DNA of 64,000 nt from Alteromonadaceae bacterium 2753L.S.0a.02 (GTDB lineage Bacteria > Pseudomonadota > Gammaproteobacteria > Pseudomonadales > Cellvibrionaceae). Below the pieces are notes generated by a model. The model saw only the letters and a program-made list of their open reading frames with translations, searched no databases and was not told the DNA's origin. Both the position numbers and the translations under genes were made by a program. Position 1 is the first letter of the stretch, and each line of letters opens with the position of its first letter. The DNA lies in NCBI GenBank assembly GCA_007827375.1, contig VISH01000002.1, forward strand, positions 186,001 to 250,000. The letters run 5' to 3'. This document shows, piece after piece, positions 9,023-18,680 of this stretch.

Positions 9023-9053
9023 AACTTGGTTCACCTGGGTGTAACAAGTTACA
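9023..9053. promoter_or_regulatory. LacI-type operator candidate and overlapping inverted repeat
   Basis: TGTAACAAGTTACA (9040-9053) has perfect 6-bp arms around AA. It also forms the right half of a 28-bp imperfect inverted repeat (9023-9050, 10 of 12 arm positions paired). A related site overlaps the -10 of the mannan operon about 79 bp downstream, so paired sites with looping are possible. Confidence 0.5.
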
Positions 9054-9104
9054 TATTTTTCTATCATTGGTGGCAATAGTGGGTTTGTTGAGCGTCCCAA
9101 TAAA

Positions 9105-9132
9105 TTGACCTCGCCGCATGTAACCGTATACA
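9105..9132 (+). promoter_or_regulatory. Mannan operon promoter with overlapping operator
   Basis: -35 TTGACC (9105-9110), 16-bp spacer, -10 TATACA (9127-9132). The sequence TGTAACCGTATACA (9119-9132) has the central CG and half-site pattern of LacI-family operators and covers the -10, which fits direct repression. The rest of the 365-base intergenic region 8876-9240 shows no other recognised site. Confidence 0.55.
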
Positions 9133-9240
9133 TTTGCGTGTTTCGGGCTCGCCAGTGAATCTTGGGAGCATCGAATGCAAATTATTACACTGCACAGCGC
9201 GCAACGAGCGAGGTGCACTTGCATTTAAAGGTGGCAAACT

Positions 9241-10422
9241 ATGCAGCAATTTAGTGAGCGATTACAGCAGGCGCTGGAGCAGCATCGTGCTTTGGTGTCT
9301 CTTAGCAACACGCCGGCAAGCAGCAATGGCATTTTTCAGCGTTGGCGCTACCCGGTTGTCACTGCTGCACATACGCCGGTGTTCTGGCGTTATGATGTCA
9401 ACCCCGAAACCAATCCGCTGTTTTTGGAGCGTTTGGGTGTGAATGCGACGTTTAATGCCGGCGCTATTTTTTACGAGGGCAAATATCTCGTCGTGGTGCG
9501 AGTTGAGGGATATGATCGCAAGAGCTTTTTTGCGGTGGCAGAGAGCCCCAATGGCATTGATAATTTTCAATTTTGGGATTACCCCATCACTTTGCCGGAA
9601 ACTGAACGCCCCGATATCAATGTGTACGACATGCGCCTTACCGCTCACCAGGACGGCTTTATCTATGGTTTGTTCTGTACAGAACGTAAAGACAACAATC
9701 ACCCCTACGATACCACGGCTGCCGAAGCGCAGTGCGGCGTCGCGCGAACCAGAGACTTACTCACCTGGGAGCGCTTACCCGATTTGATCACTTACTCGGG
9801 TCAGCAGCGCAATGTGGTGCTGCACCCTGAGTTTGTCGATGGCCAATATGCGCTTTACACGCGCCCTCAGGATGGCTTTATCAGTGTAGGCAGCGGCGGC
9901 GGCGTTGGCTGGGGCTTGTGCGAAACAATGGAGCATGCGGAAATCAAGCAGGAAATGATTGTTGATGCCAAGGAATACCACACCATAAAAGAAGTTAAAA
10001 ATGGTCAGGGCCCCGCGCCCATAAAGACTGCGCAAGGTTGGTTGCATCTGGCTCATGGGGTGCGCAATACCGCCGCGGGCTTGCGCTATGTGTTGTACGT
10101 GTTTATGACCGACTTGGAACAACCCTGGAGAGTGACCCACCGCCCGGGGGGCTATTTTCTTGCACCTGAACAGGAAGAGCGTATCGGCGATGTATCAAAT
10201 GTGGTGTTCTGCAACGGTTGGATTGTTAATCATAAAAACGAGGTGTTTATTTATTACGCTTCATCGGATACGCGCTTGCATGTGGCCACCAGCACCTTGG
10301 CGCAGCTCGTAGACTATGCCTTGCATACGCCGGAAGATGGCTTGCGATCTGCCGCTTCGGTTGCAACACGCAATGCGCTTATTGCCCGAAATCTGGAATT
10401 TTTAAAGGCCATGGATTCATAA
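9241..10422 (+). CDS. GH130 4-O-beta-D-mannosyl-D-glucose phosphorylase
   Basis: Phosphorolysis of beta-1,4-mannosylglucose to alpha-mannose-1-phosphate and glucose in the cytoplasm. The 393-residue five-bladed propeller sequence matches GH130 subfamily 1: VNATFNAGAIFYEGKYLVVVRVEG (about 64-87; part of the substrate and phosphate site), RPDINVYDMRLT with the likely proton-donor aspartate (about 126), and later HPEFVDGQYALYTRPQ and KEYHTIKEVKNGQGP. AGGTGG lies upstream of the ATG. It is first in an operon with the 2-epimerase and mannanase; that combination is the known mannobiose route, which makes this subfamily assignment strong. Confidence 0.93.
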   Translation: MQQFSERLQQALEQHRALVSLSNTPASSNGIFQRWRYPVVTAAHTPVFWRYDVNPETNPLFLERLGVNATFNAGAIFYEGKYLVVVRVEGYDRKSFFAVAESPNGIDNFQFWDYPITLPETERPDINVYDMRLTAHQDGFIYGLFCTERKDNNHPYDTTAAEAQCGVARTRDLLTWERLPDLITYSGQQRNVVLHPEFVDGQYALYTRPQDGFISVGSGGGVGWGLCETMEHAEIKQEMIVDAKEYHTIKEVKNGQGPAPIKTAQGWLHLAHGVRNTAAGLRYVLYVFMTDLEQPWRVTHRPGGYFLAPEQEERIGDVSNVVFCNGWIVNHKNEVFIYYASSDTRLHVATSTLAQLVDYALHTPEDGLRSAASVATRNALIARNLEFLKAMDS

Positions 10423-10457
10423 TCGTCCGGCCTGTTTTTTAAACAAAGAGGTTTTTA

Positions 10458-11672
10458 ATGGTGCGGGATGTTGTAACCCCCAAGGCAGACAATTTGATTC
10501 AAGAATTTCGCCAGGAACTGCACACAATTGCAGACTGGTGGTGTCAACAAGCCCCCGACCCAATCAATGGCGGTTTTATCGGAGAAATTACACGAACAGG
10601 TGTACGACAAGTTCAGTCCAACAAAGGCGTAATTCTCAATGCAAGACTCCTGTGGTTTTTCAGTGAGCTTGCCCAATTCACGGGCAACCTCGATTACCGC
10701 GAACTGGCAACACGCGCCTACCAAGTGATTGCACAGCAGTTTCTAGATAAACAGCATGGCGGCTTGGTTTGGGCAGTGAATTATCGGGGTCAAGTGATCG
10801 ACAGTCGAAAACAGGTTTATGCCCAGGCATTTGGTATTTACGGCCTTTGCGCCTACTACCAATTAACGCACGACCAGAATGCTTTGGAACTTGCCATCGA
10901 ACTATTTAACTTAGTAGAAAACTACGCGCACCCGGTGGACGGTGAAGGGTATCTCGAAGCTTTCAGTCAAAATTGGCAGGCCCTGTCAGACACCCGACTC
11001 AGTGAAAAAGACTTACACGCCCATAAGTCTATGAACACCCACTTGCATATTTTGGAAGCATACGGCGCTCTGACACTTACCGGGGCTTGCCCGCTGGCTG
11101 CTCAGTCTTTACGGAGACTCATCTGTTATTTTTACGAGCACATTCTCGACAAGCAAACCTGGCACCTGCGCCTATTTCAAAATCGCGATTGGACAGATAT
11201 TTCTGAAGGGGTATCCTACGGTCACGACATCGAATGTAGTTGGTTGTTGTGGGAAAGTGCTCGGCGATTGCAGGACGAGGAGCTTCAGCAAACGCTAAAA
11301 CCGGTAGTGTTGAATATCGCCAACAACCTGCGGCAAAAGGGTATCGATCAGTACGGCGCGTTGCAAGATGGCTTTAGTTTTACGCAGAGTCGGCCGCATC
11401 AACAGCGAATTTGGTGGGTGCAGTCCGAAGCCCTTGTTGGTTTTTTAACGGCCTACCAGATATCGGGCGACAGCGCCTACCGTGATTCCTTTCTAAACGT
11501 TTGGAAGTTTATAAAAAATTATATAAAAGATTCACAGAACGGCGAGTGGCATTGGTTTTCCACACTCGATCAACCGCAATGGCAGGAATATAAACTGGGT
11601 TTTTGGAAGGGGCCCTATCATAATGGCCGTGCCATGATGGAAGTGTGTAAGTTATTACTCGAAGTTAACTGA
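10458..11672 (+). CDS. Cellobiose 2-epimerase (mannobiose to mannosylglucose)
   Basis: An AGE-superfamily enzyme of 404 residues with an alpha/alpha6 barrel. It epimerises C2 of the reducing sugar of beta-1,4-disaccharides; in mannan pathways it turns mannobiose into mannosylglucose for the GH130 enzyme. Visible: WWCQQAPDPINGGFIGE near the N-terminus, NARLLWFFSE, KQVYAQAFGIYGLCAYY, the catalytic-type HKSMNTHLHILEAY, GHDIECSWLLWE, and RIWWVQSEALVGF. AGAGG lies 6 bases before the ATG, and the gap from the GH130 gene is 35 bases, so it is co-transcribed. Confidence 0.93.
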   Translation: MVRDVVTPKADNLIQEFRQELHTIADWWCQQAPDPINGGFIGEITRTGVRQVQSNKGVILNARLLWFFSELAQFTGNLDYRELATRAYQVIAQQFLDKQHGGLVWAVNYRGQVIDSRKQVYAQAFGIYGLCAYYQLTHDQNALELAIELFNLVENYAHPVDGEGYLEAFSQNWQALSDTRLSEKDLHAHKSMNTHLHILEAYGALTLTGACPLAAQSLRRLICYFYEHILDKQTWHLRLFQNRDWTDISEGVSYGHDIECSWLLWESARRLQDEELQQTLKPVVLNIANNLRQKGIDQYGALQDGFSFTQSRPHQQRIWWVQSEALVGFLTAYQISGDSAYRDSFLNVWKFIKNYIKDSQNGEWHWFSTLDQPQWQEYKLGFWKGPYHNGRAMMEVCKLLLEVN

Positions 11673-11734
11673 TTCGGCTCGCCTACCCACACATTCTTGC
11701 GACTATTTAACAATAAAAAATAAGGAGTCATTGT

Positions 11735-13111
11735 ATGCGAAGACTTGGCTTGGGAGTGTCTGCGCTGTTATTCACTTTGGTAGCTTGTTCTCCACCGCCA
11801 GAGATGCTGGAAAAGGGAAAACCGGAAGTTATCAAAAACCCTCTGTACGAATTCAAGCAAGTACCCGCCAGTGAATTTGTTCAAGTGTATGGCAATAAAT
11901 TTTATTTGCAGGGTAAACCCTATCGTTTCGCCGGGGCTAATGTTTGGTATGCTGCTTATTTAGGTTCCGATCAGGGAGATGTTGGCAACCGCCAGCGGCT
12001 GCGCAAGGAACTCGATTTGCTGCAGCAAACCGGTGTAACCAACTTACGAATTTTAGGCGCATCAGAACAATCTCCCTTGAAGAATTCGCTGCGTCCTGCA
12101 ATTAGTGAAAAAGCTAAAATTTTGCGTGAAGATCTGCTGGTAGGTTTAGATTTTGTGCTGGCAGAAATGGCGCAACGTAATATGAAAGCCGTTATCTATC
12201 TCAACAATTTTTGGGAATGGTCGGGGGGCATGATGACCTATCTGAGTTGGGTGAATGGTGGCGAGTTTATAAATCTGGGCGATGAAAATCATCCCTGGCC
12301 CGCATTTGCCCTAGCTACTGCTGAGTTTTACAGCAACCCCTCGGCCATTGAGCTCTATAATATCTACATCAAACAGCTTATCACGCGTACCAACACTGTA
12401 ACGGGGAAACCCTACGTCGAAGATCCCACGATTATGGCGTGGCAGCTGGCCAACGAGCCGCGACCCGGTGACGGCGAGCAAAGTAAAGTAAATCTCCCCG
12501 CTTACTTTGACTGGATTCGCAACACCGCCCAGCTTATAAAATCGCTAGACAAAAAACATTTGGTGAGCGTTGGAAGTGAGGGTACTAAGGGCTGCCTCGA
12601 ATTTGCGGAATGCTTTTTAGGGGCGCACTCTGGAAACGGTATTGATTACGCAACTTTTCATATTTGGCCGAAAAACTGGGGTTGGTATAACTCGAAGAAT
12701 CCCCAAGAAACTTTCGGTGAAACTATGCGGAAAACCGATGCTTACATTACCGAACACATTACCTTAGCTGAGCAATTGCAAATTCCTCTGGTGTTGGAAG
12801 AATTCGGTTTGGAGCGTGATTTAGGACAGCTCAACCCAGATGCCCCCGTGAGTTTTCGCAACAACTATCTGCAATATGTGTATTCAAGAGTAGTTGGCAG
12901 TGCGATGACCGGAGGTTCGCTGGTGGGTAGTAATATTTGGTCCTGGGGAGGTTTTGGCGCTGCGCAGCACGACGATTACAATTGGCAATCTGGCGACAAA
13001 AGTTATGTGGGAGATCCACCCCAGGAGCCGCAGGGTTTGAATTCGGTGTTTGCAAGCGATGCCGAGACGCTCTCAATATTTGCGAGTCATTCGCGCACAT
13101 TGCAAAATTAA
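11735..13111 (+). CDS. GH5 (subfamily 7-like) beta-mannanase lipoprotein
   Basis: A 458-residue lipoprotein: signal peptide with lipobox LVAC (Cys 18), then a TIM-barrel GH5 domain (about 45-440). Acid/base glutamate is in AWQLANEPRPG, the nucleophile glutamate in VLEEFGLERD. The opening FYLQGKPYRFAGANVWYAAYLG is typical of mannan-active GH5_7 enzymes such as Cellvibrio japonicus Man5A. It is probably anchored in the outer membrane and releases mannobiose for the two upstream enzymes. AGGAG lies before the ATG. The operon carries no transporter gene. Confidence 0.9.
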   Translation: MRRLGLGVSALLFTLVACSPPPEMLEKGKPEVIKNPLYEFKQVPASEFVQVYGNKFYLQGKPYRFAGANVWYAAYLGSDQGDVGNRQRLRKELDLLQQTGVTNLRILGASEQSPLKNSLRPAISEKAKILREDLLVGLDFVLAEMAQRNMKAVIYLNNFWEWSGGMMTYLSWVNGGEFINLGDENHPWPAFALATAEFYSNPSAIELYNIYIKQLITRTNTVTGKPYVEDPTIMAWQLANEPRPGDGEQSKVNLPAYFDWIRNTAQLIKSLDKKHLVSVGSEGTKGCLEFAECFLGAHSGNGIDYATFHIWPKNWGWYNSKNPQETFGETMRKTDAYITEHITLAEQLQIPLVLEEFGLERDLGQLNPDAPVSFRNNYLQYVYSRVVGSAMTGGSLVGSNIWSWGGFGAAQHDDYNWQSGDKSYVGDPPQEPQGLNSVFASDAETLSIFASHSRTLQN

Positions 13112-13121
13112 GATATCGCTC

Positions 13122-13147
13122 GCCCCTGTACGCAGGGGTTTTCTTTC
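13122..13147 (+). terminator. Terminator of the mannan operon
   Basis: CCCCTG / CAGGGG stem with a 4-base loop, followed by TTTTCTTT, 11 bases after the mannanase stop. Confidence 0.8.
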
Positions 13148-13257
13148 CTGACGGGCATTTCCCAGCTATTGTTATCAAGGCATTCGATTGTTATCGTGCA
13201 AGGGATGTGCGTCGCTGCAGGCTTGTCTCAGCCCATCTAGCAGCTTGCATCACATAT

Positions 13258-13270
13258 TTGAATCATTCAA
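13258..13270. promoter_or_regulatory. Palindrome upstream of the RND operon
   Basis: TTGAATCATTCAA is a perfect 13-bp palindrome about 100 bases upstream of the membrane fusion protein gene. It could bind a dimeric regulator; no regulator gene is adjacent. Nothing else is recognised in the 224-base gap. Confidence 0.3.
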
Positions 13271-13371
13271 TCGTACACCCTGCATTTTTCACCCTGCTTA
13301 ATCAAACAGTTGTTTATACTTTGCGCCATTTCGCTCAAGGGCAAGTCGTGCCCCGTTAACAGGACGAACTC

Positions 13372-14499
13372 ATGAAGAAGTATTTAGTTGCCATTGGTAT
13401 ATTGTTGCTGATTGCGTTGCTTGTGGCGGCCGTCAAAGGCTCTCAGATTATGGCGCTAATGAAGATGGGTGAGAACATGCAACAGCCACCCACGGTAATT
13501 TCAGCGACTCGTGTTGAGCAGCAGGCATGGGAGCAAACTTTGAAAACGGTAGGCACATTGGAAGCGGTGCAGGGGGTTGTTGTTACCGCGGATATCCCTG
13601 GTCGTGTCACAGAAATTCTCTTTAAAGCCGGCGCAGAAGTGGCTGCCGGCGATGTGCTGGTTCGTCAGGATATCAGTTCTGAGCAAGCGCAATTGCGGGC
13701 GGCTGAAGCGAGTGTGGCACTGGCCAAGGCGAACCTTGAGCGTGTCGAACAACTCTACAAAAAGAAAGTATCCTCCAAGTCTGAATACGATGCCTCAGAC
13801 GCCCGCTACAAGGAAGCTGTGGCGCAGGCGGATAACATTCGCTCCGTGATCGCCAAAAAGAGTGTTAAAGCTCCTTTCGCTGGGCGTTTGGGTATTCGCC
13901 TTATAAACGTAGGTCGCGATTTGGGTACTGGTGATGCCATAGTCTCGCTGCAGGCGGTTAACCCTATTTATGTCAATTTTTCTCTGCCACAGCGTGAGCT
14001 CCCTGAAATTTCTCTGGGCCTGGAAGTGCGCATAACCACTGATGCCGTGAGCGAAAAGGTGTTCATGGGGAAATTATCGGCAATTAACCCTGAAATCGAC
14101 CCGGTAACACGCAGCGTGCGAGTACAGGCCAGTCTCAATAACGAAGACCATGCGTTGTTGCCTGGTATGTACGCCAATGTCGATGTGGTGCTGCCCGAAG
14201 CCCAAACGGTATTGGCGGTGCCGGCTACGGCGGTAAGTTACGCAACCTTTGGGGATTCAGTTTTTGTCATTGAAGAGCAAACAGATAAAGAAACCGGTGA
14301 AACCTCGCAAGTGGCGCGACAACAATTTGTAAGGCTCGGTGATAGTCGCGGTGATTATGTGGCGATACAGGCGGGGGTTGAACCGGGGGCTACTGTCGTG
14401 AGCACCGGTGTGTTTAAACTTCGTAATGGTGCACCGGTTGTGATTAACAATGAAGCGCAACCAGACTTCAAACAAGATCCACAACCGAGCGACTCGTAA
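13372..14499 (+). CDS. RND efflux periplasmic adaptor (membrane fusion protein)
   Basis: A 375-residue HlyD/AcrA-family adaptor. A hydrophobic N-terminal segment (about 4-23) anchors it. The split lipoyl motif appears around GVVVTADIPGRVTEILFKAG, followed by an alpha-hairpin (about 95-160, Lys/Ala/Glu rich), a second lipoyl half and a beta-barrel (VNFSLPQRELPEI). It bridges the inner-membrane pump encoded next with an outer-membrane channel. The pump gene starts 18 bases downstream, so the two are one operon. No TolC-like gene is present in the window. Confidence 0.93.
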   Translation: MKKYLVAIGILLLIALLVAAVKGSQIMALMKMGENMQQPPTVISATRVEQQAWEQTLKTVGTLEAVQGVVVTADIPGRVTEILFKAGAEVAAGDVLVRQDISSEQAQLRAAEASVALAKANLERVEQLYKKKVSSKSEYDASDARYKEAVAQADNIRSVIAKKSVKAPFAGRLGIRLINVGRDLGTGDAIVSLQAVNPIYVNFSLPQRELPEISLGLEVRITTDAVSEKVFMGKLSAINPEIDPVTRSVRVQASLNNEDHALLPGMYANVDVVLPEAQTVLAVPATAVSYATFGDSVFVIEEQTDKETGETSQVARQQFVRLGDSRGDYVAIQAGVEPGATVVSTGVFKLRNGAPVVINNEAQPDFKQDPQPSDS

Positions 14500-14517
14500 G
14501 CGAGAGGAGTGCAAACT

Positions 14518-17500
14518 ATGAAACTCGCGTTAACCGATATTTTTGTGCGTCGGCCGGTGCTCGCCATTGTTGTGAACCTGGTTATTGTTATTGCCGGTAT
14601 ACAGGCGATTTCTTCATTAACTGTGCGTCAGTATCCGCGCAATGACAACGCTGTTATCACGATTAATACCGCCTATATTGGCGCAAATGCCGAGCTGGTG
14701 CGCGGCTTTATTACCACACCTTTGGAGCGTGCAATTTCCGGCGCTGATGGTATCGATTATGTGAGCTCCGCGTCGAGCCAAAGTATGTCGACCATTAATG
14801 TTCAGTTGGAATTAAATTACGACCCGATAAAAGCACTTTCGGAAATTACGTCCAAAGTAAATCAGGTGCGCGGTGACCTGCCACCAGAAGCGGAAGTGCC
14901 GATTATTAATGTGCAATCGGCCGACAGCCAATTCGCCTCAGCCTATTTAAGTTTTAGCTCCGAAATTCTTGAACCCAACCAAATTACGGACTATCTCACT
15001 CGCGTGGTGCAACCACGCCTGGCTGCGCTGGCCGGAGTACAACGGGCTGATGTGTTGGGTGGTCGTACCTATGCCATGCGAATTTGGTTGAAACCCGACC
15101 GTATGGCTGCCTACGGGATTACGCCGGTGCAGATCCGCCAGGCCTTAACCTCGAATAATTACCTGGCAGCATTGGGAAACACCAAAGGTTCCTATATTCA
15201 GGTGAATCTCTCGGCCAATACTGATTTGAATAGCGTCGAGGAATTTCGCGATTTGGTGTTGCGTTCTGCCAATGGTGCTCTGGTACGTTTAAGTGATGTT
15301 GCCGATGTGGAGTTGGGCTCCGAAAGTTACGATGAGGAAGTGCGTTACTCCGGTATGACCACAACTTTTATGGGCATCTGGCCAATGCCGAATGCCAACA
15401 CCCTCGACGTGATGAAATTGGTGCGCAAAGAACTGGAGTCATTGCGCGAGGGGATGCCCAAGGGTTTAGATTCAGTAATCGGTTACGATGCAACTGAGTA
15501 CATTGAAAGCTCTATCGACGAAGTATTAAAAACACTTTCCGAAACCCTGTTAATTGTTATCGCCATTATTTTCCTATTTTTAGGATCGGTACGTTCAGTG
15601 GTGATACCGGTAATCGCCATTCCGGTCTCGTTAATAGGCGCCATCTTTTTAATGCAGATGTTCGGCTTTAGCCTTAATTTATTGACCTTGTTGGCTATTG
15701 TATTGTCTGTCGGTTTGGTGGTGGATGATGCCATCGTTATTGTCGAAAACGTCGAACGCCATATCAGTGATGGTCAAAGCCCCATGAAAGCGGCCATGCT
15801 GGGCGCGCGTGAATTGGTCGGCCCGGTTATCGCGATGACGATAACTCTTGTAGCGGTTTATCTGCCCATTGGCTTGCAGGGTGGATTAACCGGTTCGCTA
15901 TTCCGTGAATTTGCTTTCACGCTTGCTGGTGCGGTGATGATCTCTGGGATAGTGGCATTAACTTTATCGCCCATGATGTCTTCAAAATTGTTGAAAGAGG
16001 GCATTGAAGACGAAGGCTTTGCACATGTCGCTGCAGAAACGTTTAATAAAATCCGCCGCCGATATATGCGTTTTTTAGATATCAGTTTGCGGGCGCGCGG
16101 TGCGGTCTATCTTATGTGGATTGTGCTAAGTGTTTTGGCATTGCTGATGTTTTCCCAATCTCCCAAGGAGTTGGCGCCCACTGAAGACCAGGGGATTGTG
16201 TTCGTATTAACGGAAGGAGCCAGCTCTTCAACCATCGATCAATCACGCATATATGCGAAAAAAGTAAATGAGAAATTGCTCGCTGTACCCGAAGGCAATT
16301 TTACCTTTCAGCTTACCTTTCCCGACGGCGGAATGGGGGGCTTGTTGTTGCACCCTTGGGAGGAGCGCGACCGCAGTGTCTTCGAAATTTTACCGGAAGT
16401 GGGTGCATCGTTGGCGCAAATAGGCGGGACCAATAATTTTGCAATTGCCCCACCAGCACTGCCTGGCGGCGGTGCATTCCCTGTGGAATTTGTTTTGGCC
16501 TCTACTGCAGAAACGGAAGACATTCTGAAATATGCGGAAATTTTGCAACAGAAAGCGGCATCGAGCGGAATATTTATGTTTCCACCGCAAATAGACACCA
16601 AGGTAGATGTGCCCGAAGCTGAATTGGTTATTGATCGTGATAAGGTTGCCGACCTCGGTTTAAGCCTGCAACAGGTCGGTGCCGATGTCGGCGTCATGCT
16701 TGGCGGTGGCTATGTTAATCGATTTAATATTGGTGGCCGCAGTTATCGCGTAATACCTCAGGTAAAACGCAGTGAGCGACTCAACCCGGAACAACTTAAC
16801 GATATTTTTATTACCGGGCCGGAAGGTAAATTAATTCCATTGAGCACTGTCGCGGAAATCAAACAAAAAACTGTACCGCGATCTTTAAATCGTTTTCAGC
16901 AGTTAAATGCGGTGAAACTCAGCGGTGTTTCCAATCAGTCTCTGGATACTGCGCTTACCTTCCTCGAAACTGAAGCCGCAAAAATATTACCCAGTGATTA
17001 CATGCTTGATTACACGGGTGAGAGTCGCCAATTACGTCGTGAAGGGAATAAATTCGTCCCCGCATTCACCCTGGCGTTGTTGCTGATATTTTTGGTGTTG
17101 GCGGCGCAATTTAACAGCTTCAGGGATCCTTTTGTAATTTTGGCGGGCTCGGTGCCATTGGCAATGTTTGGAGCTTCTGTATTTACATTTTTAAAATTTC
17201 CCGTGCCGGGAATGGGGTTCTGGACGGATGGTTTTACCACCACCTTGAATATTTATTCTCAGGTAGGGTTGGTAACTTTGATTGGCTTGGTATCCAAAAA
17301 TGGCATCTTGCTGGTTGAGTTTGCCAACAAAATGCAGGAGCAGGGCTTAACTAAACTGGCAGCGGTGCGCGAAGCGGCGTCAACGCGATTACGCCCCATT
17401 TTAATGACTACAGTTGCTACAGTTGCCGGTCACTTCCCATTAACGCTGGTAACCGGTGCCGGTGCGGAAGCCCGTAACTCAATCGGTTTAGTGCTGGTTG

Positions 17501-17637
17501 GTGGTATGGCGATTGGTACCTTATTCACTTTATTTGTAATTCCCTCGATCTACATGTTGTTGGCAAAAGATTTACACGGAGAGTTGGTGGAAGTACCGGA
17601 AGAACCCCCTGAACCTATGGAGCCGATAATGGTTTAA
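14518..17637 (+). CDS. RND-family multidrug efflux transporter (HAE1 type)
   Basis: A 1,039-residue inner-membrane proton-drug antiporter of the AcrB/MexB type. Visible: N-terminal TM1 in FVRRPVLAIVVNLVIVIAG, proton-relay aspartate pair in TM4 (GLVVDDAIVIVENVERH, about 400-416), two large periplasmic loops and a second TM block ending LFTLFVIPSIYMLLAKD. I chose the ATG at 14518, with AGAGGAG 8 bases upstream, rather than the in-frame GTG at 14509. Closest to the VexH/MexW-like branch by feel; the substrate is unknown. It is followed by a strong bidirectional hairpin. Confidence 0.95.
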   Translation: MKLALTDIFVRRPVLAIVVNLVIVIAGIQAISSLTVRQYPRNDNAVITINTAYIGANAELVRGFITTPLERAISGADGIDYVSSASSQSMSTINVQLELNYDPIKALSEITSKVNQVRGDLPPEAEVPIINVQSADSQFASAYLSFSSEILEPNQITDYLTRVVQPRLAALAGVQRADVLGGRTYAMRIWLKPDRMAAYGITPVQIRQALTSNNYLAALGNTKGSYIQVNLSANTDLNSVEEFRDLVLRSANGALVRLSDVADVELGSESYDEEVRYSGMTTTFMGIWPMPNANTLDVMKLVRKELESLREGMPKGLDSVIGYDATEYIESSIDEVLKTLSETLLIVIAIIFLFLGSVRSVVIPVIAIPVSLIGAIFLMQMFGFSLNLLTLLAIVLSVGLVVDDAIVIVENVERHISDGQSPMKAAMLGARELVGPVIAMTITLVAVYLPIGLQGGLTGSLFREFAFTLAGAVMISGIVALTLSPMMSSKLLKEGIEDEGFAHVAAETFNKIRRRYMRFLDISLRARGAVYLMWIVLSVLALLMFSQSPKELAPTEDQGIVFVLTEGASSSTIDQSRIYAKKVNEKLLAVPEGNFTFQLTFPDGGMGGLLLHPWEERDRSVFEILPEVGASLAQIGGTNNFAIAPPALPGGGAFPVEFVLASTAETEDILKYAEILQQKAASSGIFMFPPQIDTKVDVPEAELVIDRDKVADLGLSLQQVGADVGVMLGGGYVNRFNIGGRSYRVIPQVKRSERLNPEQLNDIFITGPEGKLIPLSTVAEIKQKTVPRSLNRFQQLNAVKLSGVSNQSLDTALTFLETEAAKILPSDYMLDYTGESRQLRREGNKFVPAFTLALLLIFLVLAAQFNSFRDPFVILAGSVPLAMFGASVFTFLKFPVPGMGFWTDGFTTTLNIYSQVGLVTLIGLVSKNGILLVEFANKMQEQGLTKLAAVREAASTRLRPILMTTVATVAGHFPLTLVTGAGAEARNSIGLVLVGGMAIGTLFTLFVIPSIYMLLAKDLHGELVEVPEEPPEPMEPIMV

Positions 17638-17694
17638 TTGGCCTGCCGGGAGGTTGGAAAGGGAATACACGTTTTGTGTCGCAGGAATCTAGAG

Positions 17695-17725
17695 AAAGCG
17701 GAAGCTGGTAGCTTCCGCTTTTTTT
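17695..17725. terminator. Bidirectional terminator
   Basis: A perfect 11-bp stem AAAGCGGAAGC / GCTTCCGCTTT with loop TGGTA and a T-run on the plus strand. The A-rich left arm gives Ts on the minus strand. It lies between the convergent pump gene and the surface protein. Confidence 0.88.
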
Positions 17726-17729
17726 GTGA

Positions 17730-18680
17730 TTACGGAGTGAGGGTGAAGTTTTTGATTCTCAGCGTATCCGTTGGTAAACCCGCTACACTGGGAGTACTGA
17801 TAAAAAATTCCATGCCGCGAATTTGGCTTAAATCCAGTTCGCTGCTGATGAAAATGAAGTTATCGGAATTCATAACCGGGATTGTGAGTGTGTTCCAGCT
17901 GTCGCCAGTCAGCGTGTCTACAGATATGCTGTTAGTAATCGCTGCGCCTGTGCCGCTATCAAAAATAATGAGCTGATAGTTTAACCCCTGATTGAGGTAA
18001 GACGCAGGTAGATACAGCTCCACACTCGCAGATCCTGCGGTAATGTCGGTACTGGATTTTGAGTCGTAATTAACGGTAATGCTGTCGCTGTCGCCAGTCC
18101 ACACAGGTTCGATTACCAGTTCTTCATTTTCGAAATACCAATGGGAGGCAGGGTCGGCCGAAATCCAGACATTCCATACAGGATTGTCTTCACCGAATAC
18201 GGGGTCGACAGGCCCAGATTGATCCTGAGATTCTGAAAGGACGATACTATCGATAAGAACGTCACCCTGGATTTCCACCGGTTTACCGTTTGCATTGAAA
18301 TCGAAACCTACTCCGGTAACCTGAGTTATGTCGAATCCGTCATCCGCTTCCAGTGAGCCAATATCGATGTTATAGGAAACGTCCATTGGCAAGTAATTGT
18401 TTGCTGCGATACTCGCCCAATCAATCGGAGTGAAATAAGCGCGCCAACCGCTGGTATCTTCAATGAATGCTCGCACGAGAAGATTTCCATCGTCGACATA
18501 GCTTTGCGGCATTTCGAATCTCAAATTAAGAGTCCCCATGTCAAGATTCAGAGTATTTTGTAAATAGCTAAACACCTGGAACTGATCAGTGTCGGTTATC
18601 CAGGTAGGGGAAATCGCCAATGCGCCATTTCCCTCCCAGGTTGTTGTTTGATACAGGTAGAGGTCTGGTGTGGTGTAATA
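17730..18680 (-). pseudogene. 3' part of the surface protein, cut off by an in-frame amber codon
   Basis: This continues in exactly the same frame as the preceding 720-residue ORF after a single TAG at 18681-18683. It carries about 316 further residues: one beta-sandwich module similar to the upstream modules (opening with a Trp-rich strand and including YFTPIDWAS) and a final module beginning NPVWNVWISADPASHWYF. The longest internal ORF would begin at a TTG at 18620 with no Shine-Dalgarno, inside a module, so independent translation is unlikely. It ends five bases from the shared terminator. Either the stop is a recent nonsense mutation, a sequencing error, or the codon is read through. Confidence 0.75.
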
